Positions 21,819 to 33,587 of a stretch of DNA of 64,000 nt are shown here, piece by piece. The stretch comes from Cymodocea nodosa. Lineage: Eukaryota > Streptophyta > Magnoliopsida > Alismatales > Cymodoceaceae. Below the pieces are notes generated by a model. It was given only the letters and a program-made list of their open reading frames with translations, was not told the origin of the DNA and did no database searches. Where the stretch lies: positions 6,463,001 to 6,527,000 of the forward strand of contig CM072340.1 of NCBI GenBank assembly GCA_036874045.1. Direction: 5' to 3'. Position 1 is the first letter of the stretch. Each line of letters starts with the position of its first letter. Both the position numbers and the translations under genes were made by a program.

Positions 21819-23213
21819 ATGGCTCAATTTGCTGAGGGACAAAACATCCACAGACCTCCTCTATTCCATGGTTCCAATTATAATTATTGGAAGAATAGAA
21901 TGGAGTGCTTCCTTAGTAGTTCAGATGTTAAACTCAGGAAGACTGTTGTTCTTGGAACTACACTTCCAACTAGTGATATTTCGAACTGGTTTGAGGAGGA
22001 TGAGAAAATCATCTAGCTGGATGCTAGAGGGTTGAATGCTATTTATTGTGCACTAACTGCTGATCAATATAATAAAGTATCTGCATGTAAATCTGCTCAT
22101 GAGGTGTGGAAAATCTTTCAAGTTACTCATGAAGGTACAAGCCAGGTTAAGGATACAAAAATCAGTATTCTTTTAAGAAAACTTGAACTATTTAAAATGA
22201 ATGATAATGAAAACATAATTGAAATGTTTTTTAGATTTACTGAAATCACTAACAGTCTGAAAGGCTTGGGAAAGGAGTTTTCTTCACGTGAACAGGTACA
22301 GAAGATCCTGAGGAGCTTAACTGTTAAGTGGAAACAGAAGTCCACATCTATTCAAGATTCCAAGGATCTTAACAACTATACAGTTGAAGAATTGTTGGGC
22401 AATCTTCTGGCCCATGAAGCTCAAATGAAGGATTGGAAAGAGCAAGAATGAACTGTTGAAAAGAAAGCTAAAAAGAAAAAGGAAATAGCATTTCCATCTA
22501 CAGAAGAAGTTCCTAGCTCAAATGATGATGAGATCATGTTAATGGCAAGAAATTTCAGAAAATTCATGAAGAAAAAGAATAAGCCCAGCTACTCTAAAAG
22601 AATTGTTCCTACATGTTTCAAATGTAAAAAGCAAGGAAACATATAGACCTTCTGTCCATTTCAGACAGAAGAGGATCAAGGAGATAAGAAGAAGAGATTG
22701 AAAGGCAAAAAGAAGATGGCTCTCAAAGCTACGTGGAATGACAGTAGCTCTTCAAGCTATTCATCAGAGTCTGAAGAAGAAGTTGCAGCAAATGTTTGTT
22801 TTGCAGCACAAGAGGTATGCTCTACTTCCTCTAGTTCAGAAAGTGAGCATGATGATCTACACATAAATAGTCTTTTATCTACTGTAGATAATTTATATGT
22901 GAAGTGTAGAGATTTTAAGACTGAAATTAAAAGATTAAATCAGTGCTTAGAAAATTCATTTGCTGAATTAGAATCAACTATAGTTGAAAATAGGAATCTA
23001 AAATCAAATTTAGATAAGTATAGGTGTGATAACTGTAAATTAAAAGATGAAAATAAAATTCTATCAACTACTATATCAGATTTGAAAAATACTGTATGTA
23101 AATTTACTCAAGGACAAAAAAGATTAAATAAAATAATAGGATCTCAACGATCAAATGGGAATAAATATGGCCTAGGGTATGCTACACCACAGGAAATACC
23201 TTATTGTGGTTGA
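21819..23213 (+). pseudogene. family B unit 1 gag
   Basis: ATG at 21819, 38 bases after the PBS: MAQFAEGQNIHRPPLFHGSN, YWKNRMECFL. A TAG after EDEKII is shared with unit 2. It continues ARGLNAIYCALTADQYNKVS, EVWKIFQVTHEGTSQVKDTK, LLGNLLAHEAQMKDWKE. A zinc knuckle (CFKCKKQGNI, His replaced by Asn) contains another stop here. A Ser/acid-rich stretch follows and then a long coiled-coil-like C-terminus (LYVKCRDFKTEIKRLNQCLE, LKDENKILSTTISDLKNTV). About three stops in all. Confidence 0.9.
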
Positions 23214-23370
23214 GTGATTCGATCTTATAGAGATGGCACCACTGTGTTTGCCATCAAACGAAGATCAGGTCATATGTGGCTACCAAGAGGTAATAGATTT
23301 AATGTTTTAAGGACTAACTCCTCTGGACCTAAGAAGATCTAGGTACCAAAAGCTTTAATTTTAGTATGAT

Positions 23371-23802
23371 TTGCAGGGTGACAAGGAGTTTCAAGCACGA
23401 TCAACTAAATGGATTGTGCATAGTAGATGCTCAAAGCACATGACAGGTAAGAAAAGCTTTCTTGACTCAGTTAAAAACTTAAGTTCAGGATCTGCTAAGT
23501 TTGGAAATAATGAAAAATGTAAAATAACTGTAATAGGGAATATTACATTTGAAAATGGTATAATTGAGAATGTCTTGCATGTAAATGGATTAAAACAAAA
23601 TTTGTTAAGTGTAGGACAATTATGTGATAAAGGCTATACTATTTCTTTTAATGATAAAAACTGCTACATTATTGATCCTACCACAAATGAAACAAAATTT
23701 ACTGGTATTAGAAATTGCTCAATATATACTTTAAACTTTCCATGTGAAAATTCTGCAAGCAATTCCTATTTGGTAGCAACTAGTGAAGACGATTGGGTGT
23801 AG
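23371..23802 (+). pseudogene. family B unit 1 protease and pre-integrase start
   Basis: Open for 143 codons. The protease active site reads WIVHSRCSKHM where unit 2 and family members have WIVDSG, so the catalytic Asp is lost. Then VKNLSSGSAKFGNNEKCKIT, VLHVNGLKQNLLSVGQLCDKGY. It ends at a TAG replacing the Trp of WHRRL in the pre-integrase motif. Confidence 0.87.
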
Positions 23803-24915
23803 CATAGAAGACTTGGTCACATCAGCATGAAGAATATCAGAAAGCTATCCACGGGTGATCTTGTTAGGGGTCTACCTAAACTCACGTTTAAGAAGGTTAG
23901 AGTATGCAGTGAGTGTATGATAGGGATGTGGAAGAGAACTGCTCATCACAGCAAAAGTGTTGTTTCCACCAAAAGGCCATTAGAACTGCTACATCTAGAT
24001 TTGTTTGGCACTTCTCAAGTATCAAGTCTAGGGGTTCGAAAATATACCTTTGTTATTGTTGATGACTTCTCTAGATTAACTTGGGTAATATTTTTAACAC
24101 ATAAAAATGAAACTTGCAATGAGTTCAGGAATTTCTGCATAAGAGTTCAGAATCAGAAGGAACTAACAGTGAAGAAAATTAGAAGTGATCATGGACGTGA
24201 ATTTGAAAACCTTTGCAATTCATTTGGAATTTTACATGAATTCTCTTGTCCTAGAACTCCTACTCAAATTGGAGTCGTGGAAAGAAAAAATAGGACATTA
24301 CAAGAAATGGCTAGAACTATGTTAAGTGCCACGAATCTACCTAAATTTCTCTAGGTAGAAGCTATAGGAACAGCTTGTCACATTTCCAACAGAACTCACA
24401 TTAGATCCATATTGAATAAGACACCCTTTGAAATTTGGTTCGATAAAACTCCAAATGTGGGCTATTTTAAGACATTTGGATGCAAATGTTATGTCTTAAA
24501 TACAGGAAATGCTAAAGACAAGTTTGATGCAAAGTCTGAATCTGCCATACTTGTTGGTTACTCCTCAAGAAGCAAAACTTACAGAGTATATTTTGCTGAA
24601 GATAGAAGAGTGGAGGAAAGTATAAATATTCAGTTTGATGAAGATCTGTTCTAGAATTTCAAAAAGCTGAAGATTAATGATGATAGTGAAAATGAAGACT
24701 TGGAAGATGATAAAAGCAAGCAGAATACCAATTCACAAGTGTTAGACCAGAATCTCAACCTTAGATATCAAAATCATAACAGTTGGAAGTTTAGATCTGA
24801 TCATCCCGAGGAACAAATTATTGGAAATATATCCAAAGGGGTACAAACCAGAAGCAAAGCACAAGATATCTGTAATTTTTGTGCATTTGTGTTAGAAATA
24901 GAGCCAAAATTATAA
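23803..24915 (+). pseudogene. family B unit 1 integrase
   Basis: RRLGHISMKNIRKL and CSECMIGMWKR (zinc domain), then LLHLDLFGT, VIVDDFSRLTWVIFL, IRSDHGREFEN, CPRTPTQIGVVERKNRTLQEMA, with the D, D and E positions present. Fifteen bases after EFEN are missing relative to unit 2 (deleted between TTTGAAAAC repeats). A TAG after LPKFL is shared with unit 2. The C-terminal part (24412-24654) has KTPFEIWFDKTPNVGYFK and VGYSSRSKTYRVYF. The linker to RT follows to 24915. Confidence 0.88.
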
Positions 24916-26432
24916 GATGAAGCCTATAAGGATACCTATTGGACAATGGCCATGTAGGAAGAATTAAATCAGTTCCAGAAAAATAATGTATGGGAACTAA
25001 TAGAAAAACCTGCAGGAAAATCCATCATTGGAACTAAATGGATTTTCAAAAACAAATTAGATGAAGATGGTAACATTCTTAGAAATAAAGCTCAATTAGT
25101 TGCACAAGGCTACTATCAGCAGGAAGGTATTGACTATGAAGAAACTTTTGCTCCTGTAGCCAGGAATGAAGCTATTAGAATGTTGCTTGCCTTTGCAAGT
25201 AGTATGAAGATAAAATTGTTTCAAATGGATGTGAAAAGTGCCTTCTTAAATGAAGAAATTCAAGAAGAAGTGTTTGTTAAACAACCTCCTGGATTTGAAG
25301 ATGAACTCAAGCCGGATCATGTCTACAAACTGAGAAAGTCTCTATATGGTTTGAAACAGGCACCTAGAGCTTGGTATGAGAAATTGAAAAGATTTTTAAT
25401 TGAAAACAATTTTTCTATAGGCAAAGTGGACAACACTTTGTTTATCAAAACCTTTGATGTGCACATGTTGATTGTACAGATATATGTTGTTGATATAGTT
25501 GTTCGAGCCACTTCCGAAGATCTCTGTCATGAATTTCAGAATTTGAAGAAAAATAAATTTGAAATGAGCATGATGGGAGAATTGAAGTTTTTCTTGGGAT
25601 TACAGATTCATCAAATGCATAATGGTATCTTTGTCAACCAAGAAAAATACTGCAAAGAGATATTGAAGAAATTTGGCTATGAAAACATCAAATTCGCAAA
25701 TACTCCAATGAGCTCAAGCATTAAAATAGAAATGGATGATTCAAGTGTTGTAGTGGATCAAAGGCAATATAGAGGTATGATTGGATCCATGTTATACCTT
25801 TTAGCTAGCAAGCCAGATATTATGTTTAGTGTATGCTTGTGTGCTAGATTTCAAGCATCACCAAAGGAATCACATTTGAAATCAGTCAAAAGAATCTTCT
25901 GATATTTACAAGGAACAAAAGATTTCGGATTATTCTACTCAGCTGACAGTAGTTTAATTTTAACAGGCTATAGTGATGCAGATTATGCAGGGTGCAGATC
26001 TAATAGAAAAAGCACCAGTGGTACTTGTCAATTACTTGGATGTTCTTTAATCTCATGGTTCAATAGGAAACAAAATTGTATAGCTTGATCTACTACTGAA
26101 GCCGAGTATATTGCAATTGGATTGTGCTATGCACAAATCCTTTGGGTGCAGCAAACTCTAGCAGATTATAGACTGAAAATTCAGAATTCAATTATATTTT
26201 GTGATAACAGCAGTGCAATCTGTTATCTAAGAATACAGTACTTCATTCCAGAGCTAAGCATATCGAGATCAGACATCATTTTCTGAGAGATCATGTGGAG
26301 AAAGGGAACATTTCACTTAAGTTTGTGCCAACAGAAAATCAACTTGCAGATATTTTCACCAAACCTTTAAATGAATCAACTTTTAATCATATTAGACGAA
26401 ATCTAGGAATATGTTCTTTACAAGATCTTTAA
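24916..26432 (+). pseudogene. family B unit 1 reverse transcriptase-RNase H
   Basis: RT blocks: stop within [31 protein letters not shown], then the open frame 25180-25902. The active site at 25483-25494 reads YVVD instead of YVDD, removing a catalytic Asp. RNase H begins after a TGA in RIF-stop-YLQGTKDFG (shared with unit 2): GYSDADYAGCRSNRKSTSGTC, a stop in the LSTTEAEY motif, then a frameshift near 26220 inside DNSSAICYL. Natural end is about 26432. Confidence 0.9.
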
Positions 26433-26800
26433 ATATTTTTTTCATCAAGCTCACAACAAGGGAACTTGTTTTTCTGCTAACCTACTCGTGCAGGTTATAT
26501 CAGTTTTATAGTCCTCACCTTTTTATATAATGACAAAAAGGGGGAGAAGGATTTGGAAATTTGTCAAGTATATGGTCACTCACAGTATTTCTAGCAAGAA
26601 TTAAAAGAGAAAAACTCTGCACACAGATAGGGGGAGAAGTCTGCTCAAAGTCAGGGGGAGGAATCCCTCATTGTCAGTATAGTTGTGTTAATTTCTTGTT
26701 TTATGTTTCTCTGTATGACTAAATGTATAGAAATACACTAGGGAGTGAAATACATGTAAATAATTGTAAAGGTTTTTGTCATTATCAAAAAGGGGGAGAT
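26433..26800 (+). promoter_or_regulatory. family B unit 1 3' UTR and polypurine tracts
   Basis: The terminal PPT AAAAAGGGGGAGAT occupies 26787-26800, flush with LTR 2. Three more G-rich runs lie upstream (26535 AAAAAGGGGGAGA, 26629 AGGGGGAGA, 26653 AGGGGGAGG). No coding region. Confidence 0.85.
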
Positions 26801-28538
26801 TGTTAGTATCCGAGTATTTTGATAATGCAAAACCTATGTGAGGAAACATATTGTATTTCCAGTTAAGTCTTACTGCATTAGATCAGAAGGCTGTTAGAAC
26901 TATTTCCAGACAGATGAAAAGATCAAGAAGGTTCCAGATGAACAGATCAAGAAGATTCAGCAAAATCAGACAGTTACACGTCTAAGTATCCGAAGAGCCA
27001 GTTTAAAGTAGCAGCAATGCTATCGGATAGTTAAAAGAATAACTATCTGATTTTACAAAGCCTTCGGAGAGTTATTTAATCAGACAGTTAAAGGGTTTGA
27101 ATGATCGGATAGTTAAGGAGATAACTATCCGAAAGCTTAATAGAGTTTCCGGAGAGTTACAGGTATAACTATCCGAAAGTTAAGTCATTCTATAAACCAC
27201 GTGTAGAAATACAGAACGAATGATTAAAAGACTTGTCAGAGAGTTAGATAACTATCCGAGTTTTATTTTCGGAGAGTTAGATAACTATTCGAGTTTTTCG
27301 GTAAGTTATAGGCATAACTTTTCGGAACTTAAGTTTTTTTTTACGCACGTGCAGAATGGAGGAAGCCGACAGTTGAAAGCTTAAATGGGAAAATCGGAGA
27401 GTTAGGATAACTATCTGAAATTTAAAAAAGAGTTTCGGTAAGTTACAGTTTAACTATCCGAAACTTAAGTCAGTGAATTTCCCACGTGCAGAAATCCAGA
27501 CAGATGCTCAAATAGGTTTTCGGAGAGTTAGAAGGATAACTATCCGAAATTTCAAAAGAGTTTCGGTGAGTTAAAGTTTAACCATCCGAAACTTAAGTCA
27601 TCGAATTTCCCACGTGTAGAATTCCAGGCAGTGGCTCAAATAAGTTTTTAGAGAGTTAGGAAAATAACTATCTGAAATCCTGAAGAATTTCGGTGAGTTA
27701 CAAGATAACCTTCCAAAATTTGACAGAGTCAAGTATACAACTGTTCGGTGAGTTACATTTATAAGTATCCGATTGGATGACAGCTCACATTTAAATATTC
27801 TGGAATCCTACCTGGCAGTAAAGGATAAGTGAATTTTGGGTGAGTTACAGTTACTCCTCGGAGAGTTAGCTATCTGAAAGAACAGGAAAATCGGTAAGTT
27901 GACTTGAAAGTTTTTCTGAACGGTCACTTGCCGTATTGGGACTTGATTCTAATTAAGTACAGTAGAATACATCCGTTGGAGGAAAATATGATCGTTGTAC
28001 ATATCAAGTATATATTCAAAATACAGACAATAAATATACGGTAGAGATATATAGTGAGCTACACTCGAATTCCATTTACACTCAAGTCTGCAAATAGTGA
28101 AGAATTTTTAGAAGATCCATTGCAGAAAAAGCTCTTGCGCCAAAACCCTGATTGAAGGTTAAAAGCTGTTGGTTTGTGGCTTCAACCTGAAAGCTACATA
28201 CATTGTTGGTTTGAGTTTCGACCTGAAAACTCTAGAGGTTGGTTTACTGAAGTTTTTACCTAAAAACTTTTGTGTAGTTGGTTCTTGCTTTGACCTGAAA
28301 GCAAGTGTGTAAGTGTTGATACACTTAGTGAAGCCCAAGTGAACCTTGGGGGTGGACTAGCCAATTTGGTGAACCACCTAAAAATTTGCTGTGTGTTTCT
28401 TATCTCTATTAATTTGCATTATATCAGTTTCATCTCATTTCATTTTTGTTGAATTATTCAATTCAACATTTAAAGAATTTTAAAAAAATTCACACTTTCA
28501 CCATTCACCCCCCTCTACTGAGCCTATCGATCCTAACA
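26801..28538 (+). repeat. family B LTR 2 (1738 bp), shared middle LTR
   Basis: TGTTAGTATC to CGATCCTAACA. Preceded by the PPT of unit 1 and followed by the PBS of unit 2, so it serves both units. Same hairpin and G-box blocks as LTR 1, very similar in sequence. Confidence 0.95.
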
Positions 28539-28540
28539 AT

Positions 28541-28552
28541 TGGTATCAGAGC
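28541..28552 (+). promoter_or_regulatory. family B PBS, unit 2
   Basis: TGGTATCAGAGC, two bases after LTR 2. Confidence 0.95.
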
Positions 28553-28589
28553 AAGGTTAATCCTTCATAAGATTTAACCATCTGGATTT

Positions 28590-29963
28590 ATGGCTCAATT
28601 TGCTGAGGGACAAAACATCCACAGACCTTCTCTATTCCATGGTTCCAATTATAATTATTGGAAGAATAGAATGGAGTGCTTCCTTAGGAGTTCAAATGTT
28701 AAACTCTGGAAGACTGTTGTTCTTGGAACTACACTTCCAACTAGTGATATTTCGAACTGGTATGAGGAGGATGAGAAAATCATCTAGCTGGATGTTAGAG
28801 GGCTGAATGCTATTTATTGTGCACTAACTGCTGATCAATATAATAAAGTATCTACATGTAAATCTGCTCATGAGGCGTGAAAAATCCTTCAAGTTACTCA
28901 TGAAGGTACAAGCCAAGTTAAGGATACAAAAATCAATATTCTTTTAAGAAAACTTGAACTGTTTAAAATGAATGATAATGAAAACATAACTGAAATGTTT
29001 TCTAGATTTACTGAAATCACTAATAGTCTGAAAGGCTTGGGAAAGGAGTTTTCTTCACGTGAATAGGTACAGAAGATCCTGAGGAGCTTAATTGTTGAGT
29101 GGAAACAGAAGTCCACATCTATTCAAGATTCCAAGGATCTTAACAACTATACAGTTGAAGAATTGTTGGGCAATCTTCTGGCCCATGAAGCTCAAATGAA
29201 GGATTGGAAAGAGCAAGAAGGAACTGTTGAAAAGAAAGCTAAAAAGAAAAAGGAAATAGCATTTCCATCTACAGAAGAAGTTCCTAGCTCAAATGATGAT
29301 GAGATCATGTTAATGGCAAGAAATTTCAGAAAATTCATGAAGAAAAAGAATAAGCCCAGCTACTCTAAAAGAACTGTTCCTACATGTTTCAAATGTAAAA
29401 AGCAAGGAAACATACAGACCTTTTGTCCATTTCAGACAGAAGAGGATCAAGGAGATAAGAAGAAGAGATTGAAAGGCAAAAAGAAGATGGCTCTCAAAGC
29501 TACGTGGAATGACAGTAGCTCTTCAAGCTATTCATCAGAGTCTGAAGAAGAAGTTGCAGCAAATGTTTGTTTTGCAGCACAAGAGGTATGCTCTACTTCC
29601 TCTAGTTCAGAAAGTGAGCATGATGATCTACACATAAATAGTCTTTTATCTACTGTAGATAATTTATATGTGAAGTGTAGAGATTTTAAGACTGAAATTA
29701 AAAGATTAAATCAGTGCTTAGAAAATTCATTTGCTGAATTAGAATCAACTATAGTTGAAAATAGGAATCTAAAATCAAATTTAGATAAGTATAGGTGTGA
29801 TAACTGTAAATTAAAAGATGAAAATAAAATTCTATCAACTACTATATCAGATTTGAAAAATACTGTATGTAAATTTACTCAAGGACAAAAAGGATTAAAT
29901 AAAATAATAGGATCTCAACGATCAAATGAGAATAAATATGGCCTAGGCTATGCTACACCATAG
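28590..29963 (+). pseudogene. family B unit 2 gag
   Basis: Same start and layout as unit 1 gag. Shares the TAG after EDEKII and the His-to-Asn zinc knuckle (CFKCKKQGNIQTFC). Own stops replace the Trp in EVWK (28878) and the Gln of EQVQ (29065). From 29163 the frame is open for 266 codons through the zinc knuckle, the Ser/acid-rich part and the coiled-coil-like tail, where unit 1 is broken twice. Confidence 0.9.
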
Positions 29964-30141
29964 GAAATACCTTATTGTGGTGGACTGATTCGATCTTATA
30001 GAGATGGCACCACTGTGTTTGCCATCAAACGAAAATCAGGTCATATGTGGCTGCCAAGAGGCAATAGATTTAATGTTTTAAGGACTAACTCCTCTGGACC
30101 CAAGAAGATCTGGGTACCAAAAGCTTTATTTTCAGTATGAT

Positions 30142-30810
30142 TTGCAAGGCGACAAGGAGTTTCAAGCACGATCAACTAAATGGATTGTGGACAGTGGACG
30201 CTCAAAGCACATGACAGGTAAGAAAAGCTTTCTTGACTCAATTAAAAACTTAAGTTCAGGATCTGTTATGTTTGGAAATAATGAAAAATGTAAAATAACT
30301 GCAATAGGGAATATTACATCTGAAAATGGTATAATTGAGAATGTCTTGGATGTAAATGGATTAAAACAAAATTTGTTAAGTGTAGGACAATTATGTGATA
30401 AGGGCTATACTGTTTCTTTTAATGCTAAAAACTGCTACATTATTGATCCTACCATAAATGAAACAAAATTTACTGGTATAGGAAATTGCTCAATATATAC
30501 TTTAAACTTTCCATGTGAAAATTCTGCAAGCAATTCCGATTTGGTAGCAACTTGTGAAGACGATTGGGTGTGGCATAGAAGACTTAGTCACATCAGCATG
30601 AAGAATATCAGAAAGCTATCCACAGGTGATCTTGTTAAGGGTTTACCTAAACTCACGTTTAAGAAAGATAGAGTGTGCAGTGAGTGTATGCTAGGGAAGC
30701 AGAAGAGAACTGCTCATCATAGCAAAAGTATTGTTTCCACCAAAAGGCCATTAGAACTGCTACATCTAGATTTGTTTGGTCCTTCTCAAGTATCAAGTCT
30801 AGGGGGTTGA
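30142..30810 (+). pseudogene. family B unit 2 protease and pre-integrase domain
   Basis: Open for 222 codons. Protease start WIVDSGRSKHM keeps the catalytic DSG but has Arg for the usual Cys. The pre-integrase motif is intact: WHRRLSHISMKNIRKL and CSECMLGKQKR (HHCC-type). Leads into LELLHLDLFGPSQVSSLGG, where a TGA at 30808 ends the frame. Confidence 0.88.
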
Positions 30811-31710
30811 AAATATACCTTTGTTATTGTTGATGACTTCTCCATATTAACTTGGGTAATATTTTTAACACATAAAAATGAAACTTGCAATGAGTTCAGG
30901 AATTTCTGCATAAGAGTTCAGAATCAAAAGGAACTAACAGTGAAGAAAATTAGAAGTGATCATGGAGGTGAATTTGAAAACTATGAATTTGAAAACCTTT
31001 GCAATTCATTTAGAATTTTGCATGAATTCTCTTGTCCTAGAACTCCTGCTCAAAATAGAGTAGTGGAAAGAAAAAATAGGACATTACAAGAAATGACTAG
31101 AATTATGTTAAGTGCCACGAATCTACCTAAATTTCTCTAGGTAGAATATGTAGGAATAGCTTGTCACATTTCCAACAGAACTCACATTAGATCCATATTG
31201 AATAAGACACCCTTTGAAATTTGGTTCGATAAAACTCCAAATGTGGGCTATTTTAAGACATTTGGATGCAAATGTTATGTCTTAAATACAGGAAATGCTA
31301 AAGACAAGTTTGATGCTAAGTCTGAACCTGCCATACTTGTTGGTTACTCCTCGAGAAGCAAAGGTTACAGAGTATATTTTGCTGAAGATAGAAGAGTGGA
31401 GGAAAGTATAAATGTTCAGTTTGATGAAGATCTGTTCCAGAATTTCAAAAAGCTGAAGATTAATGATGATAGTGAAAATGAAAACTTTAAAGATGATAAA
31501 AGCAAGTAGAATACCAATTCACAAGTGTTAGACCAGAATCTCAACCTTAGATATCAGAATCATAACAGTTGGAAGTTTAGATCTGATCATCCCGAGGAAC
31601 AAATTATTGGAAATATATCCAAAGGGGTACAAACCAAAAGCAAAGCACAAGATATTTGTAATTTTTGTGCATTTGTATTAGAAATAGAGCCAAAATCAGT
31701 AGATGAAGCC
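30811..31710 (+). pseudogene. family B unit 2 integrase core and C-terminal region
   Basis: VIVDDFSILTWVIFL, IRSDHGGEFENYEFENLCNSF, CPRTPAQNRVVERKNRTL retain the D, D, E positions. The TAG after LPKFL (31138) is shared with unit 1. The C-terminal part 31198-31509 is open (KTPFEIWFDKTPNVGYFK, VGYSSRSKGYRVYF) and ends with a TAG at SKQ. Confidence 0.88.
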
Positions 31711-32688
31711 TGTAAAGATACCTATTGGACAATGGCTATGCAGGAAGAATTAAATCAATTCAAGAAAAACAATGTATGGGAACTAATAGAAAAACCTGCA
31801 AGAAAATCCATCATTGGAACTAAATGGATTTTCAAAAACAAATTAGATGAAGATGGTAACATTCTTAGAAATAAAGCTCAATTAGTTGCACAAGGCTACA
31901 ATCAGCAGGAAGGTATTGACTATGAAGAAACTTTTGCTCCTGTAGCCAGGATTGAAGCTATTAGAATGTTGCTTGCCTTTGCAAGTAGTATGAAGATAAA
32001 ATTGTTTCAAATGGATGTGAAAAGTGCCTTCTTAAATGGAGAAATTCAAGAAGAAGTATTTGTTAAACAACCTCCTAGATTTGAAGATGAACTCAAGCCA
32101 GATCATGTCTACAAATTGAGAAAGGCTCTATATGGTTTGAAACAGGCACCTAGAGCTTGGTATGAGAAATTGAAAAGATTTTTAATTGAAAATAATTTTT
32201 CTATAGGCAAAGGGGACAACACTTTGTTTATCAAAACCTTTGATGTGCACATGTTGATTGTACAGATATATGTTGATGATATAGTTTTTGGAGCCACTTC
32301 AGAAGATCTCTTTCATGAATTTCAGAATTTGATGAAAAGTAAATTCGAAATGAGCATGATGGGAGAATTGAAGTTTTTCTTGGGATTACAGATTCATCAA
32401 ATGCATAATGGTATCTTTGTCAACCAAGAAAAATACTGCAAAGAGATGTTGAAGAAATTTGGCTATGAAAACATCAAATCCGCAAATACTCCAATGAGCT
32501 CAAGCATTAAAATAGAAATGGATGATTCAAGTGTTGCAGTGGATCAAAGGCAATATAGAGGTATGATTGGATCCCTGTTATACCTTTCAGCTAGCAGGCC
32601 AGATATTATGTTTAGTGTATGCTTGTGTGCTAGATTTCAAGCATCACCAAAGGAATCACATTTGAAATCAGTCAAAAGAATCTTCTGA
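31711..32688 (+). CDS. family B unit 2 reverse transcriptase (open)
   Basis: The best-preserved catalytic domain in the window; the open frame runs 387 codons from 31525, including the linker. Motifs in order: [78 protein letters not shown] at 32269-32280, MMGELKFFLGLQIHQMHNG, YRGMIGSLLYLSASRPDIMF. It ends at the TGA shared with unit 1 in RIF-stop-YLQG. It could fold as an RT, but it has no intact upstream frame to be translated from. Confidence 0.88.
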   Translation, partial: CKDTYWTMAMQEELNQFKKNNVWELIEKPARKSIIGTKWIFKNKLDEDGNILRNKAQLVAQGYNQQEGIDYEETFAPVARIEAIRMLLAFASSMKIKLFQMDVKSAFLNGEIQEEVFVKQPPRFEDELKPDHVYKLRKALYGLKQAPRAWYEKLKRFLIENNFSIGKGDNTLFIKTFDVHMLIVQIYVDDIVFGATSEDLFHEFQNLMKSKFEMSMMGELKFFLGLQIHQMHNGIFVNQEKYCKEMLKKFGYENIKSANTPMSSSIKIEMDDSSVAVDQRQYRGMIGSLLYLSASRPDIMFSVCLCARFQASPKESHLKSVKRIF

Positions 32689-33219
32689 TATTTACAAGGA
32701 ACAAAAGATTTCGGATTATTCTACTCAGCTGAGAGTAGTTTAATTTTAACAGACTATAGTGATGCAGATTATGCAAGGAGCAGATCTGATAGAAAAAGCA
32801 CTAGTGGTACTTGTCAATTACTTGGATGTTCTTTAATCTCATGGTTCAATAGGAAACAAAATTGTATAGCTTTATCTACTACTGAAGCCGAGTATATTGC
32901 AGCTGGATTGTGCTGTGCACAAATCCTTTGGATGCAGCAAACTCTAGCAGATTATAGACTGAAAATTCAGAATTCAATCATATTTTGTAATAACAACAGT
33001 GCAAGTAGTCTATCTAAGAATATAGTACTTCATTCCAGAGCCAAGCATATCGAGATCAGACATCATTTTCTGAGAGATCATGTGGAGAAAGGGAACATTT
33101 CACTTAAGTTTGTGCCAACAGAAAATCAACTTGCAGATATTTTCACCAAACATTTAAATGAATCAACTTTTAATCATATTAGACGAAATCTAGGAATATG
33201 TTCTTTACAAGATCTTTAA
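32689..33219 (+). pseudogene. family B unit 2 RNase H
   Basis: After the shared TGA the frame is open to the natural stop: YLQGTKDFGLFYSAESS, YSDADYARSRSDRKSTSGTC, LSTTEAEYIAAGLCCAQILW, NNNSASSLSKNIVLHSRAKH, QLADIFTKHL. The usual DSSSAI reads NNNSAS, so one acidic catalytic residue is replaced. Confidence 0.87.
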
Positions 33220-33587
33220 ATATTTTTTTCATCAAGCTCACAACATGGGAGCTTGTTTTTCTACTAACCTACTCGTGCAGGTTATATCAGTTTTATAGTC
33301 CTCACCTTTTTATATAATGACAAAAAGGGGGAGAAGGATTTGGAAATTTGTCAAGTATATGGTCACTCATAGTATTTCTAGCAAGAATTAAAAGAGAAAA
33401 ACTCAATACACAGATAGGGGGAGAAGTCTGCTCAAAGTCAGGGGGAGGAATCCCTCATTGTCAGTATAGTTGTGTTAATTTCTTGTTTTATGTTTCTCTA
33501 TGTGACTAAATGTATAGAAATACACTAGGGAGTGAAATACATGTAAATAATTGTAAAGGTTTTTGTCATTATCAAAAAGGGGGAGAT
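33220..33587 (+). promoter_or_regulatory. family B unit 2 3' UTR and polypurine tracts
   Basis: Terminal PPT AAAAAGGGGGAGAT at 33574-33587, plus the same upstream G-rich runs as unit 1. No ORF. Confidence 0.85.
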
